This document shows, in pieces, positions 26,504-34,646 of a DNA stretch of 64,000 bases. Origin of the DNA: Clostridiales bacterium (GTDB lineage Bacteria; Bacillota; Clostridia; Christensenellales; CAG-314); assembly GCA_022508305.1 (NCBI GenBank), contig JAFLVM010000002.1, forward strand, positions 155,729 through 219,728, read 5' to 3'. The position numbers were made by a program, and so were the translations under genes. Numbering within the stretch: the first letter of the stretch is position 1; the number at the start of each line of letters is the position of its first letter. A model generated the notes under the pieces. That model did no database searches, was not told where the DNA came from, and saw only the letters and a list, made by a program, of their open reading frames with translations.

Positions 26504-27136
26504 ATGGATTTTGAAACATTCGTAGCTCTACTACGGCAATACCTTATGGACAGCGGCAACTTGTACTTTGTTTTGTACGCTGTTGCAACTTGCTTGCTCA
26601 GCGAGCTTTGCAAAAAAATCTTCGTCAACAAAGCCAAGGTGGACGTGCTTCACAAGTTTGATTTTGCGGTGATTTTCCCGTTTATTTTCGGACTTGCTTT
26701 TTCGGTAATGGACGTCTATTTGGTACATGGGGTTAGGATTTTTGACTTTTCGATAGCTTTACACATAGTTTTGCAATGCGTAACTATCGGCGCGTTTGCG
26801 TCAACACTTTTCAAAGTTGTCAAGTCACTTTCGGGGCAAAGCCTAAGCAGCTTGATGAAAAACGACGTGTTTGGAGTAATCTATTCGCAGCTGCTGTATT
26901 TTGGCAACGTTCGCGAAAAGCTTGCAAGCAAAACTCTCACCATGAAGGATTTTATTGAGCAGGTGAAGCTTCTATCGACAAACGCCGAAAGTATCTACAA
27001 GTCGGAGGACAGCGCCGAAGTCAAACGCTGTCAGCTCGCCAAGCTTTTGAGCGGTATAATAGATGAACGGAGCATCAATTCATGCATTACGGCATTAAAC
27101 GAGGCGCTGATCAACTACACTTCAAGTAAAAAGTAA
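26504..27136 (+). CDS. Hypothetical membrane protein, 210 aa
   Basis: Unrecognised protein with three to four hydrophobic segments in the first 110 residues (about 20-36, 55-75, 84-105) and a soluble, probably helical C-terminal half ending in Lys. A promoter-like TTGCTT-18-TACAAT (26378-26407) lies upstream, and AAGGAG is 12 bases before the ATG. The frame extends left, but that extension lies over the promoter and lacks a ribosome-binding site. No enzymatic motif seen. It contains one motif copy at 26725, read as V-H-G-V. A terminator follows. Confidence 0.65.
   Translation: MDFETFVALLRQYLMDSGNLYFVLYAVATCLLSELCKKIFVNKAKVDVLHKFDFAVIFPFIFGLAFSVMDVYLVHGVRIFDFSIALHIVLQCVTIGAFASTLFKVVKSLSGQSLSSLMKNDVFGVIYSQLLYFGNVREKLASKTLTMKDFIEQVKLLSTNAESIYKSEDSAEVKRCQLAKLLSGIIDERSINSCITALNEALINYTSSKK
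26725..26733 (+). repeat. AYATGGGGT motif copy
   Basis: ACATGGGGT core followed by TAGGATTTTT; read as H-G-V. Confidence 0.5.
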
Positions 27137-27147
27137 GGCAAAAATTT

Positions 27148-27175
27148 GAGAGGTCTAACGGCCTCTCTTTTTTTG
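27148..27175 (+). terminator. Terminator after the 210-aa membrane protein gene
   Basis: Stem GAGAGG/CCTCTC with T7. Confidence 0.85.
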
Positions 27176-27242
27176 TCTTTTTAACTTCTTTTACAAAGGT
27201 TTGCAATTATTACAAATTGTTTTGAATATATATTTGTATTTA

Positions 27243-27271
27243 TTGACAACTTACTTCCTCAATAATATAAT
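27243..27271 (+). promoter_or_regulatory. Consensus promoter of the GH2 gene
   Basis: Perfect TTGACA, 17 bases, perfect TATAAT. No catabolite-response palindrome is obvious around it. Confidence 0.85.
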
Positions 27272-27301
27272 CTTATATATAAATTATTTAAAGAGGCACT
27301 T

Positions 27302-29599
27302 ATGCGAACTTACTTAAATGACAATTGGCAATTTTTCCGTGATTGGAAGGACAGCATTTTTAACAGTGACGGCGGTGAGGCGGTAAGACTGCCGCACAGT
27401 CACGCCATTGCGCCCTTCAACTGCTTTGACGAGGGTATCTATCAATACGTCAGCGGCTACAAGCGCAATTTCCGCCTTGCAGATTTAGCGGGTAAGACTT
27501 ATTTACTTACGTTCGAAGGCGTAGCGCACCAAGCCGAGGTATTTGTAAACGGCAAGAGTGTTGCAACTCACCAATGCGGCTACACGGCGTTCACGGTAGA
27601 CGTCACCCCGCACGTTCACGAAGGTGACAATCAACTCGTCGTCAAGGTGGACAGTCGCAAGTCGCTCAATCAACCGCCCTTTGGGTTCGTAATCGACTAC
27701 CAAACCTACGGCGGAATTTACCGCGAGGTCTTCTTGGAAGAAAAAACAGGCGTATTCGTTCAAGATGCATTTGTCAAGGCGTTGCCATCTAAACCCGTAG
27801 AAATTGACGTTACTCTCGGCAACTTCACTGAGCCTACTCAAGCGCTTTTGACTATAAAAAATGAACATGGGGTAGCTTTTTCTGCGAATTATCCTTGTGA
27901 AAACAGTCATTTTGCTATCTGCGCCGACGTTAAACTTGATTTGTGGAGCGTAGACGAACCCAATCTGTACACCTTGCAGATTTCCGTTGGCAATGACGTT
28001 TACGAAACGAAATTTGGCGTACGCAGCGCGGAGTTTACCAAGAACGGATTTTTCCTCAACGGCAAAAAATTGAAAATCGTAGGACTTAACCGTCATCAAA
28101 GCTACCCGTACGTAGGTTACGCAATGCCGGAAAGTATGCAGCGACTGGACGCCAAGATTTTGAAGGAAAAGCTGTGCGTCAACGCCGTTAGAACTTCCCA
28201 TTACCCGCAATCGCAGTATTTCATTGACGAATGCGACAAGCTGGGTCTATTGGTATTTACGGAAATTCCCGGTTGGCAGCACATCGGCGACGAGGAGTGG
28301 AAAGAGGTAGCCAAACAGAATGTCCGCGAAATGATAGAGCAGTACCGCAATCACCCGTCAATTATTTTGTGGGGCGTACGTATCAACGAGTCTTTGGACA
28401 ACGACGGGCTGTACTCCGAGACCAACGCCATTGCGCACAGGTTAGACCCCACCCGTCAAACAGGAGGTGTGAGATATCTCAAACACTCTCATCTGCTTGA
28501 GGACGTGTACACCTTCAACGATTTCAACCGTGAGGGCGCAACCGACCGCAAAGAGGTGTGTGCGAGCAGCGTACCCTACCTTGTGACGGAGTACAACGGA
28601 CACATGTATCCTACCAAAAGCTACGACGACGTTTTGCACAAGCTGGAGCATACCTTGCGTTACGCGCGCATGCTGGACGATGTTTTCGCAGCAGACACAA
28701 CGTCGGGCGCCTTTGGATGGTGTATGTTCGATTACCTCACCAACAGCGACTTTGGCAGCGGCGACAGAATTTGCTACCACGGCGTTACGGATATGTTCCG
28801 CAATCCCAAGCAAGCTGCGGGCGTGTTTTCTGCAATGGGCAATCGTCCCTTCCTTGACGTGACCTTTTCTTCCGAACTTGGAGACTATCCCGAGGCGAAG
28901 GTGGAAGGCATGTACGTGCTCACTAACTGCGACACAGTCAAGCTGTACAAGGCGGGCGTGTACATACGTGATTTCACCCACGCCGACAGCCCGTTCAAGC
29001 ACTTACCCAATCCGCCCATACTTATTGACGACATGATTGGCGACAGGCTAACGACAGAGGACGGTATAAGCCGTTCAGGCGCTTTGAAAATCAAACGTTG
29101 CCTTGCCGACGTACACAAGTACGGACTAAACAACCTGCCGTTGCGCTCTAAATTTGCAATTGCTCGCGTAATGGCAAGCGAACACCTCACAATGGAACGC
29201 GTGGTGCAGCTCTACAACAAATACGAAAGCAGTTGGGGTAGCGCGGCTAACGTAATCACCTTAGAGGGCTTCGTTGACGGCAAACTTGTTTTGACCAAAA
29301 ACGTTGGCAGCATGATTTCCTATACGTTGGACGTTACGCCTTCCGCGACGGTTCTGCACGAAAACAGCACCTACGACGTAGCGGCGGTGCAGATTGTAGT
29401 ACGCGACCAGTACGGAAACGTTTGCCCGTACGTCAACAAGGCGGTAACGCTCAAGGCAAGCGGTGCAATAGAGCTAATTGGCGACAGTGTTGTAGCGTTG
29501 CCCGGCGGTATGTTCGGAACCTACGTCAAGACGACGGGCGTCAAGGGTAAAGGTACGCTATGCGTTGACGACCAAACTATCGAGTTTGTAGTTGAATAA
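27302..29599 (+). CDS. GH2 family beta-galactosidase/beta-glucuronidase-type enzyme
   Basis: A 765-residue retaining glycosidase. The sugar-binding N-domain (about 1-150), Ig-like domain (150-250) and TIM barrel (250-550) are in the usual order. The acid/base is E363 in the segment WGVRINES, and the nucleophile is E430 in VTEYNGH. GLNRHQSYP replaces the usual GxNRHE before the barrel. A C-terminal part (550-765) contains an Ig-like region with PYVNKAVTLKASG. No signal peptide, so it acts in the cytoplasm on imported glycosides. AGAGG precedes the ATG. The specificity (galactoside, glucuronide or other) is not determinable. Transcribed alone from a consensus promoter. Confidence 0.9.
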   Translation: MRTYLNDNWQFFRDWKDSIFNSDGGEAVRLPHSHAIAPFNCFDEGIYQYVSGYKRNFRLADLAGKTYLLTFEGVAHQAEVFVNGKSVATHQCGYTAFTVDVTPHVHEGDNQLVVKVDSRKSLNQPPFGFVIDYQTYGGIYREVFLEEKTGVFVQDAFVKALPSKPVEIDVTLGNFTEPTQALLTIKNEHGVAFSANYPCENSHFAICADVKLDLWSVDEPNLYTLQISVGNDVYETKFGVRSAEFTKNGFFLNGKKLKIVGLNRHQSYPYVGYAMPESMQRLDAKILKEKLCVNAVRTSHYPQSQYFIDECDKLGLLVFTEIPGWQHIGDEEWKEVAKQNVREMIEQYRNHPSIILWGVRINESLDNDGLYSETNAIAHRLDPTRQTGGVRYLKHSHLLEDVYTFNDFNREGATDRKEVCASSVPYLVTEYNGHMYPTKSYDDVLHKLEHTLRYARMLDDVFAADTTSGAFGWCMFDYLTNSDFGSGDRICYHGVTDMFRNPKQAAGVFSAMGNRPFLDVTFSSELGDYPEAKVEGMYVLTNCDTVKLYKAGVYIRDFTHADSPFKHLPNPPILIDDMIGDRLTTEDGISRSGALKIKRCLADVHKYGLNNLPLRSKFAIARVMASEHLTMERVVQLYNKYESSWGSAANVITLEGFVDGKLVLTKNVGSMISYTLDVTPSATVLHENSTYDVAAVQIVVRDQYGNVCPYVNKAVTLKASGAIELIGDSVVALPGGMFGTYVKTTGVKGKGTLCVDDQTIEFVVE
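27865..27873 (+). repeat. AYATGGGGT motif copy in the GH2 gene
   Basis: ACATGGGGT core preceded by ATAAAAAATGA and followed by AGCTTTTTC; read as E-H-G-V, the same reading as the copy at 41975. Confidence 0.65.
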
Positions 29600-29637
29600 T
29601 TTGTGTAAAGTATTATATCTGAACAAACGATAAAATG

Positions 29638-29673
29638 AAAAAATGACAGACTGATTGACGTCTGTCATTTTTT
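29638..29673 (+). terminator. Terminator of the GH2 gene
   Basis: Stem AATGACAGAC/GTCTGTCATT flanked by A and T runs; may work in both directions. Confidence 0.85.
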
Positions 29674-29699
29674 ATTTAATATATACAAATTTTATTGAA

Positions 29700-29721
29700 A
29701 TTTCGACCCCATGTCACGTTT
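29700..29721 (-). repeat. AYATGGGGT motif copy, intergenic
   Basis: ACCCCATGT core at 29706-29714, eight bases past the stop of the minus-strand gene, with AAATTTCG and CACGTTTTT flanks. Confidence 0.7.
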
Positions 29722-30222
29722 TTACAGCATTCCTTTCATTGCCTCGAAGCAGCCTTCCTCGTAGCGCAAGATTTGCTTTTCCATGAGGGCAACTTCGGGG
29801 TGAACGTCGTCGTAGTCCTTGATCATGCGGTACAAATCGATTATACCGTTCAATGTGCCTTGTAGCATTATCTTCGCCACGTGACTGATGCTCTTGTCCG
29901 TCATCATTTTGGCGCGAATACCCATGTTCGCCATGACAACCAACATTTTGGGTGCGGGCGTCGGGTCAAAGTTGAGGTTTTCACTCAGCATGTCCAGTTG
30001 TTCCACGTAATGGTCGTAGGTTTCCACCTGCTTGTGTAAAACCTTGGTTACTTCCTGCTTTTCCACGTAGGGTAGCAGCGTCTTGACGCAATTTTGCGCC
30101 ATAGTGACGTTTTTGTACAAATCACTCATTGCCTGCTTGGTTCTTTCTACGTTGCAGTTGTTTTCCGTAATGGGGGTTTCTTCTTTTACTTCAGTCTTTT
30201 TCGTTTTCTTGTCGTTACTCAT
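29722..30222 (-). CDS. Hypothetical helical protein, 166 aa
   Basis: Unrecognised soluble protein, mostly helical. A Lys/Glu-rich, probably disordered head (residues 1-25) is followed by amphipathic helices (ERTKQAMSDLYKNVTMAQN, TKVLHKQVETYDHYVEQLDM) and a Met-rich stretch (MLVVMANMGIRAKMMTDK). No Cys or catalytic motif. The start at 30222 overlaps the end of the upstream 49-codon gene by eight bases (ATGAGTAA), so translation is probably coupled. An ATG 24 bases earlier is the alternative start but lies inside that small gene. Similar short helical proteins are common in Clostridia, without assigned role. Confidence 0.6.
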   Translation of the reverse strand: MSNDKKTKKTEVKEETPITENNCNVERTKQAMSDLYKNVTMAQNCVKTLLPYVEKQEVTKVLHKQVETYDHYVEQLDMLSENLNFDPTPAPKMLVVMANMGIRAKMMTDKSISHVAKIMLQGTLNGIIDLYRMIKDYDDVHPEVALMEKQILRYEEGCFEAMKGML

Positions 30223-30364
30223 CGTCGTCTTCAAAAGCCTCCTCATAGCTCAGGTGAGCGTCTTCTATTTGCAACCAATCGGGGTCAAACATATCGAACA
30301 TGCGATTGCGGCAGGTTTCGTAGTTTGCGTAGTACTCGTGATTTATCTGCTTGCTCTTAGCCAT
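30215..30364 (-). CDS. Small acidic protein, 49 aa, unknown
   Basis: A short open frame with a very strong ribosome-binding site (AGGAGGT six bases before the ATG). The peptide begins MAKSKQINHEYYANYETCRN and ends in a run of Glu and Asp, rich in Tyr and acidic residues. Its stop overlaps the start of the downstream helical protein gene, so the two form a translationally coupled pair on the minus strand. No known motif; it may be a partner or chaperone of the larger protein, but that is only inferred from the coupling. Confidence 0.65.
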   Translation of the reverse strand: MAKSKQINHEYYANYETCRNRMFDMFDPDWLQIEDAHLSYEEAFEDDDE

Positions 30365-30474
30365 ATTGACCTCCTGTCGTTCACCGCAACTTAGCGCGGC
30401 GTTATGTACAGTGATAGTATTTACAACTTGCGAAAATATATGTCACTTTTTAATTTTTTTGCATGTAAATTGCA

Positions 30475-30503
30475 TTTTTCTCAACCCCATGTCAATTTTT
30501 TAA
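30475..30503 (-). repeat. AYATGGGGT motif copy, intergenic
   Basis: ACCCCATGT core at 30484-30492 with TTTTTCTCA and CAATTTTTTA flanks, beyond the hydrolase terminator. Confidence 0.75.
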
Positions 30504-30537
30504 TAAAAAAAGCAATTCTCTAAACGAAAATTGCTTT
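30504..30537 (-). terminator. Terminator of the hydrolase gene
   Basis: On the minus strand, stem AAAGCAATT/AATTGCTTT followed by a T run. Confidence 0.75.
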
Positions 30538-30597
30538 GAAACGTGCGTGTGTTGTTCAAAATCAAATTGAAAATTGTACGGTAGCGGAATTTGTGAG

Positions 30598-31548
30598 TTA
30601 ACGGATTTTGACGCCGCAATGCTCAATGAAGTTTTTGGTAATTTCCTCGTAACGCTTGTAGTCCTTCATGTAGCTCAACGCGTGCCCTGCGTCGGCAAAC
30701 GTGTGAAGCTCTACGTAACCGTTGCGGGCTTCGTAAATTTCTCTGCTCATATCACACGGTACGAATCGGTCGTCCTCGCCGTGGATTAGAAGTATCGGAA
30801 TTTGCGTATTGGCTACGGATTTCGTAGCGCTTACGTCGTCCAAGCGGAAGTGTCCGAACATTCTTGCGCCAAGCCTTATGTAGGGAAGCAAAATTTTGGG
30901 GCTGAGCTTCATTTTTTTGCAAACGCTTGCAATAACTTCCGACGGGGAGCTGTACGGACAGTCGGCGATAATGCCAACAACGTTTTTGGGTAAATCGAGG
31001 TCGCTTGTCATTAACGCCGTTGCCGCGCCCATAGAAACGCCTACGAGGAAGATTGGGGTTTGTTCGCCAAAGCGTTCGCAGGCGTATTTTATCCAACAAA
31101 GGGTGTCCAGACGTTCTTTCACGCCGAATGTAATGGTGTGTCCTTGGCTTTCACCGTGCGCGCGCAAGTCCATCACTAACGTGTTGAAGCCGTATTTGCG
31201 GGCAAGCTTGTTACCGCCGCAAAGGTCGCGCGTTGACGAGCCTCGGTAACCGGGAATTTGTATTTGCAACGGCGCGCCGTCTCTTACGTGGTAGTATTTT
31301 GCTGACAGTTTCTTTCCGTCAACTGCGGTCAGGTACACCCTTTCAAAAGGAATTTCCTCCATTTCCTTTATTAGAGCGTACATTACGTCGCGATTTTCCT
31401 CAAACTGCTCGCCTTTGGGGAGTAGGTAAGGATTTTCTTTGTGTCTTGCCGATACGTAAAACACTACGGTATAGGAAACCCACGCAGGCATAAACACGAG
31501 TAAGAAAAACACCCCTACGACACAGCAGGCAATGATAATCCAAGGCAT
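30598..31548 (-). CDS. Membrane-anchored alpha/beta hydrolase
   Basis: A 316-residue hydrolase with one N-terminal transmembrane segment (residues about 3-28) and a serine hydrolase domain. The nucleophile elbow is VGVSMGAATA, with Ser at about residue 176. The acid is probably in LIHGEDDRFVP, and the His in DAGHALSYM. MDLRAHGESQGHTITFG is the usual strand after the oxyanion region. Related proteins are annotated as DUF1749/BAAT-like or serine aminopeptidase-type hydrolases; substrate unknown. AAAGGAG lies 11 bases before the ATG. Monocistronic with a terminator. Confidence 0.85.
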   Translation of the reverse strand: MPWIIIACCVVGVFFLLVFMPAWVSYTVVFYVSARHKENPYLLPKGEQFEENRDVMYALIKEMEEIPFERVYLTAVDGKKLSAKYYHVRDGAPLQIQIPGYRGSSTRDLCGGNKLARKYGFNTLVMDLRAHGESQGHTITFGVKERLDTLCWIKYACERFGEQTPIFLVGVSMGAATALMTSDLDLPKNVVGIIADCPYSSPSEVIASVCKKMKLSPKILLPYIRLGARMFGHFRLDDVSATKSVANTQIPILLIHGEDDRFVPCDMSREIYEARNGYVELHTFADAGHALSYMKDYKRYEEITKNFIEHCGVKIR

Positions 31549-31702
31549 AAAATAAAATCTCCTTTCAAATCACGAATTTTATACTCTTTTGTCGAAATTG
31601 TCAAGTCGCGTGTTCATTTGACACATTTTCTGCGAAATGGTATATTTACGGTAGTAAAATTTGTTCAAACAGTAATATTTGACGGAAAAATCGAGGATTG
31701 TC

Positions 31703-32416
31703 ATGATAAAAACCGTTTTGTTCGACATGGACGGCACTTTGTTGCCGATGAATACGGAAAAATTTGTCAAATTGTACTTCAAGTCCCTTGCAAACCGTAT
31801 TGCTCCGCTCGGATACGAGCCAAACGAGCTAATCGACGGCGTGTGGCAGGGCACGGGCGCAATGATAAAAAACGACGGACGTGCCACGAACGAGGAAGTG
31901 TTTTGGAAGGTGTTTGAAGGCAAATTCGGCGACAGGGTGTACAACGACATTGTCAAGTTTGACGAGTACTACCGCACGGATTTCATTGCGGCAAAGGAAG
32001 CGTGCGGCTGCAATCCCAAGGTTGCGCAGCTTGTAAGCAACCTCAAGCAACGCGGGCTAAGACTTGTGGTTGCTACTAATCCGCTGTTTCCGCTTGTTGC
32101 TCAACAGACGCGTCTTGCTTGGGCAGGATTGAATCCCGACGATTTCGATTACATTTCTCACTACGAAAATTCACGCTTTTGCAAGCCTAATCTCAAGTAC
32201 TACGAGGAAATATTGGCAAAGCTCGACCTCAATCCCGCCGAATGTTTGATGGTGGGTAACGACGTCAACGAGGACATGATAGCGGAACTGCTCGGCATGA
32301 AGGTTTTTCTCGTCACCGACTGCCTGCTCAATCCCGACAACAAGGACGTTTCCGCCTACCATCACGGAAATTTTGACGATTTGGAACAATATCTCAATGA
32401 ATTGACTGGATTGTAG
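31703..32416 (+). CDS. HAD superfamily hydrolase
   Basis: A 237-residue HAD phosphatase. Motif I VLFDMDGTLLPMN is followed by a helical cap, then VVATNPLFP (motif II), K in CKPNLKYY (motif III) and MVGNDVNEDMIAELLGMKVF (motif IV). The layout resembles haloacid dehalogenase-like and pyrophosphatase PpaX-type enzymes; substrate unknown. The start at 31703 is chosen for GAGG six bases upstream and because motif I normally begins within 10 residues of the N-terminus; a TTG 24 bases earlier has no such support. Confidence 0.85.
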   Translation: MIKTVLFDMDGTLLPMNTEKFVKLYFKSLANRIAPLGYEPNELIDGVWQGTGAMIKNDGRATNEEVFWKVFEGKFGDRVYNDIVKFDEYYRTDFIAAKEACGCNPKVAQLVSNLKQRGLRLVVATNPLFPLVAQQTRLAWAGLNPDDFDYISHYENSRFCKPNLKYYEEILAKLDLNPAECLMVGNDVNEDMIAELLGMKVFLVTDCLLNPDNKDVSAYHHGNFDDLEQYLNELTGL

Positions 32417-32500
32417 ATGTTATGTATATTTTAATTGCGCGGAAATTTGCAATTTAATATTAACAAATGATTACCAAGGCAAGTATATATAACGAACAAA

Positions 32501-32530
32501 TTGCAACAACGCAGTATGATCGCATAAAAT
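32501..32530 (+). promoter_or_regulatory. Putative promoter of the lipoprotein gene
   Basis: TTGCAA, 18 bases, TAAAAT, close before the AGGAGG of the lipoprotein gene. Confidence 0.5.
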
Positions 32531-32548
32531 GTAATTTAGGAGGCATCT

Positions 32549-33187
32549 ATGAAATCCAAAGCTTTCACAAGAGTTATAAGCGTTGCGATATTATTGGTGG
32601 TCATAGTATCTATCTTTGCCGGATGCAGTCCGAAATTTGAAAGTGGCGCATTCGGTCGCCATTACAGGGGAGCTTGCTTTGAGGTCTATTCTTTGTATGC
32701 AGGAGTAAAGTCGAGCGCAGATACGTTTACAAAAGACGACGTGACGCTTGACTTCTACTACGGTTTATACGATATTGACGATGATGACCCGTCTTGCAGC
32801 ATTGTCAGTGGGTATGATGATTATTTCTTTGCGATTTACGTTTATACTGAAATTCGTACGTCTATGCCGCAAATTTATTTTCAAAAAATAGTTGAAGATT
32901 ATCAAAACGTTGAAAACGCTCATTTTATAAAAGAAATTTCACGAGAAGAATCGTTATCTGAAGATTACGCGTATCAAATAAGACCGATATTAGGACTAAA
33001 ATACAATCATCACGAAAGCTTAACTTTGCCGCAAGATTTATTTACCGATAGAAGAGGATTTATTCATATAGCGGTTGTTGCAATAAACACAAGCAAAGAT
33101 ACGTCTCTACCGTATATCATCTCGAATGGATACATTGTAGATATTGACTACGAATTTCTTGATGATAATATGCTGCAACTCAGTTAA
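32549..33187 (+). CDS. Putative lipoprotein of unknown function
   Basis: A 212-residue predicted lipoprotein: basic start, hydrophobic residues 9-23, lipobox I-F-A-G-C with Cys at about 26. The mature part is rich in Tyr and Asp (GLYDIDDDDPS, YVYTEIR) with no recognised domain. AGGAGG lies 5 bases before the ATG. It is more AT-rich than the rplU cluster next to it, and resembles the lipoprotein at 5.5 kb only in general layout. Single gene. Confidence 0.7.
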   Translation: MKSKAFTRVISVAILLVVIVSIFAGCSPKFESGAFGRHYRGACFEVYSLYAGVKSSADTFTKDDVTLDFYYGLYDIDDDDPSCSIVSGYDDYFFAIYVYTEIRTSMPQIYFQKIVEDYQNVENAHFIKEISREESLSEDYAYQIRPILGLKYNHHESLTLPQDLFTDRRGFIHIAVVAINTSKDTSLPYIISNGYIVDIDYEFLDDNMLQLS

Positions 33188-33213
33188 AATAATAGCAAAA
33201 TATTCAACTCGTA

Positions 33214-33248
33214 ATGCCCAACAGACAGTAGTTTGTTTGGGTATTTTT
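33214..33248 (+). terminator. Possible terminator after the lipoprotein gene
   Basis: Imperfect stem CCCAAC/GTTTGGG with one bulge, then TATTTTT. Confidence 0.45.
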
Positions 33249-33353
33249 ATGGTTTACGAATATTTTGCTTGATAAATTTAAAAATAAACAGATACACGAT
33301 AGAAAAAGAGCGTTCTATAAGTTATTATAATATGAATACTTGTGTTTATTCGT

Positions 33354-33382
33354 TTGACAAAAGAATTGAAGTCGTGTAATAT
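33354..33382 (+). promoter_or_regulatory. Promoter of rplU-prp-rpmA
   Basis: TTGACA, 17 bases, TAATAT; start expected near 33389. Confidence 0.75.
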
Positions 33383-33388
33383 ATACGG

Positions 33389-33485
33389 TAGCCGCATAAA
33401 AAGGGTTATTTTGTCAAGCGCCGAACTCGGTTTTCCGAGTAGAAGCCACCCTTGTTTAGCGAGTCTTATCAGGAGGTAGAAAACA
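33389..33485 (+). ncRNA. Ribosomal protein L21 leader RNA (putative)
   Basis: A structured 5' leader before rplU. An outer stem AAGGGT (33401-33406)/ACCCTT (33448-33453) encloses a hairpin ACTCGG-TTTT-CCGAGT (33425-33440). Position and two-stem shape fit the L21 leader motif known in Bacillota, which is thought to give autoregulation by L21; I cannot score it against the covariance model. Confidence 0.6.
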
Positions 33486-33794
33486 ATGTATGCAATCGTA
33501 AGAACAGGTGGAAAGCAATACAAGGTTAGCGAAGGTCTCGTTTTTGAAACGGAACTTTTGAACGCCGAAGTAAATTCCACAGTAGAACTTGAAGTTGTTT
33601 TGGCAGCAGACGGCGACCGCGTTTTGGTTGGCAAGGATGCAGCAGGCGCTAAGGTTCTTGCAACGGTAGTAGAGCACGGCAGAGGCAAGAAAATTAATAT
33701 TTTCACCTACAAAGCGAAGAAGAACATTCGCAAACGCCAAGGTCACAGACAACCCTACACCAAGCTCAAGGTTAGCTCAATCACACTCGGCTAA
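33486..33794 (+). CDS. rplU: 50S ribosomal protein L21
   Basis: A 102-residue large-subunit protein binding 23S rRNA. The N-terminus MYAIVRTGGKQYKVSEG and C-terminal INIFTYKAKKNIRKRQGHRQ are standard L21. AGGAGGT precedes the ATG. First gene of rplU-prp-rpmA, overlapping prp by one base (TAATG), as in most Bacillota. Likely controlled by the structured leader upstream. Confidence 0.98.
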   Translation: MYAIVRTGGKQYKVSEGLVFETELLNAEVNSTVELEVVLAADGDRVLVGKDAAGAKVLATVVEHGRGKKINIFTYKAKKNIRKRQGHRQPYTKLKVSSITLG

Positions 33795-34123
33795 TGACGG
33801 ATATCAAGATCATTCGCAAAAACAATTCTATCGTTGAAGTGACTGCAAGCGGTCACACTGGCTATGGCGAAAGCGGCGAGGACATCGTCTGCGCAGGAGT
33901 TTCCACCCTCATTCAGTCGGCTCTATTGGGGCTGCTCAATGTGGCAAAAATCAACGTCAAGTTCAAGGTCAACGAAGAAACAGGCTCACTAAGGTTTACT
34001 CTACCCGAAGCGCTTACAGCAGAAGAACGGCACGACGCAGACGTCATTCTCAACACAATGCTGTGTGGCTTGCAGGACTTTTACACAGAGTATTCCGACT
34101 TTATCAATTTGGAGGTAATTTGA
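33794..34123 (+). CDS. prp: Ribosomal-processing cysteine protease Prp
   Basis: A 109-residue cysteine protease that removes the N-terminal extension of L27. The catalytic dyad is H21 and C33 in [20 protein letters not shown]. Its presence between rplU and rpmA and the extended L27 downstream are mutually confirming. Overlaps rplU by one base. Confidence 0.95.
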   Translation: MTDIKIIRKNNSIVEVTASGHTGYGESGEDIVCAGVSTLIQSALLGLLNVAKINVKFKVNEETGSLRFTLPEALTAEERHDADVILNTMLCGLQDFYTEYSDFINLEVI

Positions 34124-34124
34124 C

Positions 34125-34409
34125 ATGATGTTCATAAAGTTACAGTTGTTCGCTCACAAAAAAGGTATGGGCTCAACGAAAAACGGACGTGACAGCGAAA
34201 GCAAACGTCTTGGCGCAAAGCGCGCTGACGGACAGTTTGCTCAAGCAGGCAACATTCTCGTTCGCCAACGCGGAACACACTTCCATCCCGGCAACAACGT
34301 AGGTATCGGCAAGGACGACACCCTGTTTGCGCTTATTGACGGTATCGTGAAGTTCGAACGCAAGGACAAGACGAGAAGACAGGTTTCCGTTTACCCCGTT
34401 GCAAAGTAA
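34125..34409 (+). CDS. rpmA: 50S ribosomal protein L27 with cleavable N-terminus
   Basis: A 94-residue protein of the peptidyl-transferase region. The start MMFIKLQLF is followed by [15 protein letters not shown]; Prp is known to cut after the Phe of such a sequence (usually LQFF, here LQLF), exposing the Ala-His-Lys-Lys N-terminus that reaches the tRNA CCA end. GGAGGT lies about 10 bases upstream. The start may be either of two adjacent ATGs. In many Bacillota obgE follows; here a terminator and an unrelated repair gene follow instead. Confidence 0.98.
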   Translation: MMFIKLQLFAHKKGMGSTKNGRDSESKRLGAKRADGQFAQAGNILVRQRGTHFHPGNNVGIGKDDTLFALIDGIVKFERKDKTRRQVSVYPVAK

Positions 34410-34430
34410 TAACGAAGAAGATTTTTAGCG

Positions 34431-34460
34431 AAAGCCGAGATGACGAATCTTGGCTTTTTT
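34431..34460 (+). terminator. Terminator of rplU-prp-rpmA
   Basis: Eleven-pair stem AAAGCCGAGAT/ATCTTGGCTTT with a 5-base loop and a T run. Confidence 0.9.
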
Positions 34461-34587
34461 GCACCTCGCCCGTGGGGCAAGTAGGGTCGTATGCAATGTC
34501 GGAAAAAAATGATAAAAACAACAATAAGCAAATGACCTTACCGATATATTGATAAGCAATAACGTTTTCTAAATATAATTAAAATTA

Positions 34588-34646
34588 GTCTTCCCTTAAA
34601 GTTAAGGGAAGTTGTCACAGCGATGTGACTTAGGGGATTTTGAGGC
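34588..34646 (+). repeat. Double-hairpin dispersed repeat, copy B
   Basis: The clearest copy: perfect hairpin CTTCCCTTAA/TTAAGGGAAG (34590-34611), then GTCACA-GCGA-TGTGAC (34614-34629) with a tetraloop, then TTAGGGGATTTTGAGGC directly before the ATG at 34647. GAGG in this tail is the only possible ribosome-binding site of the following gene. Confidence 0.8.
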
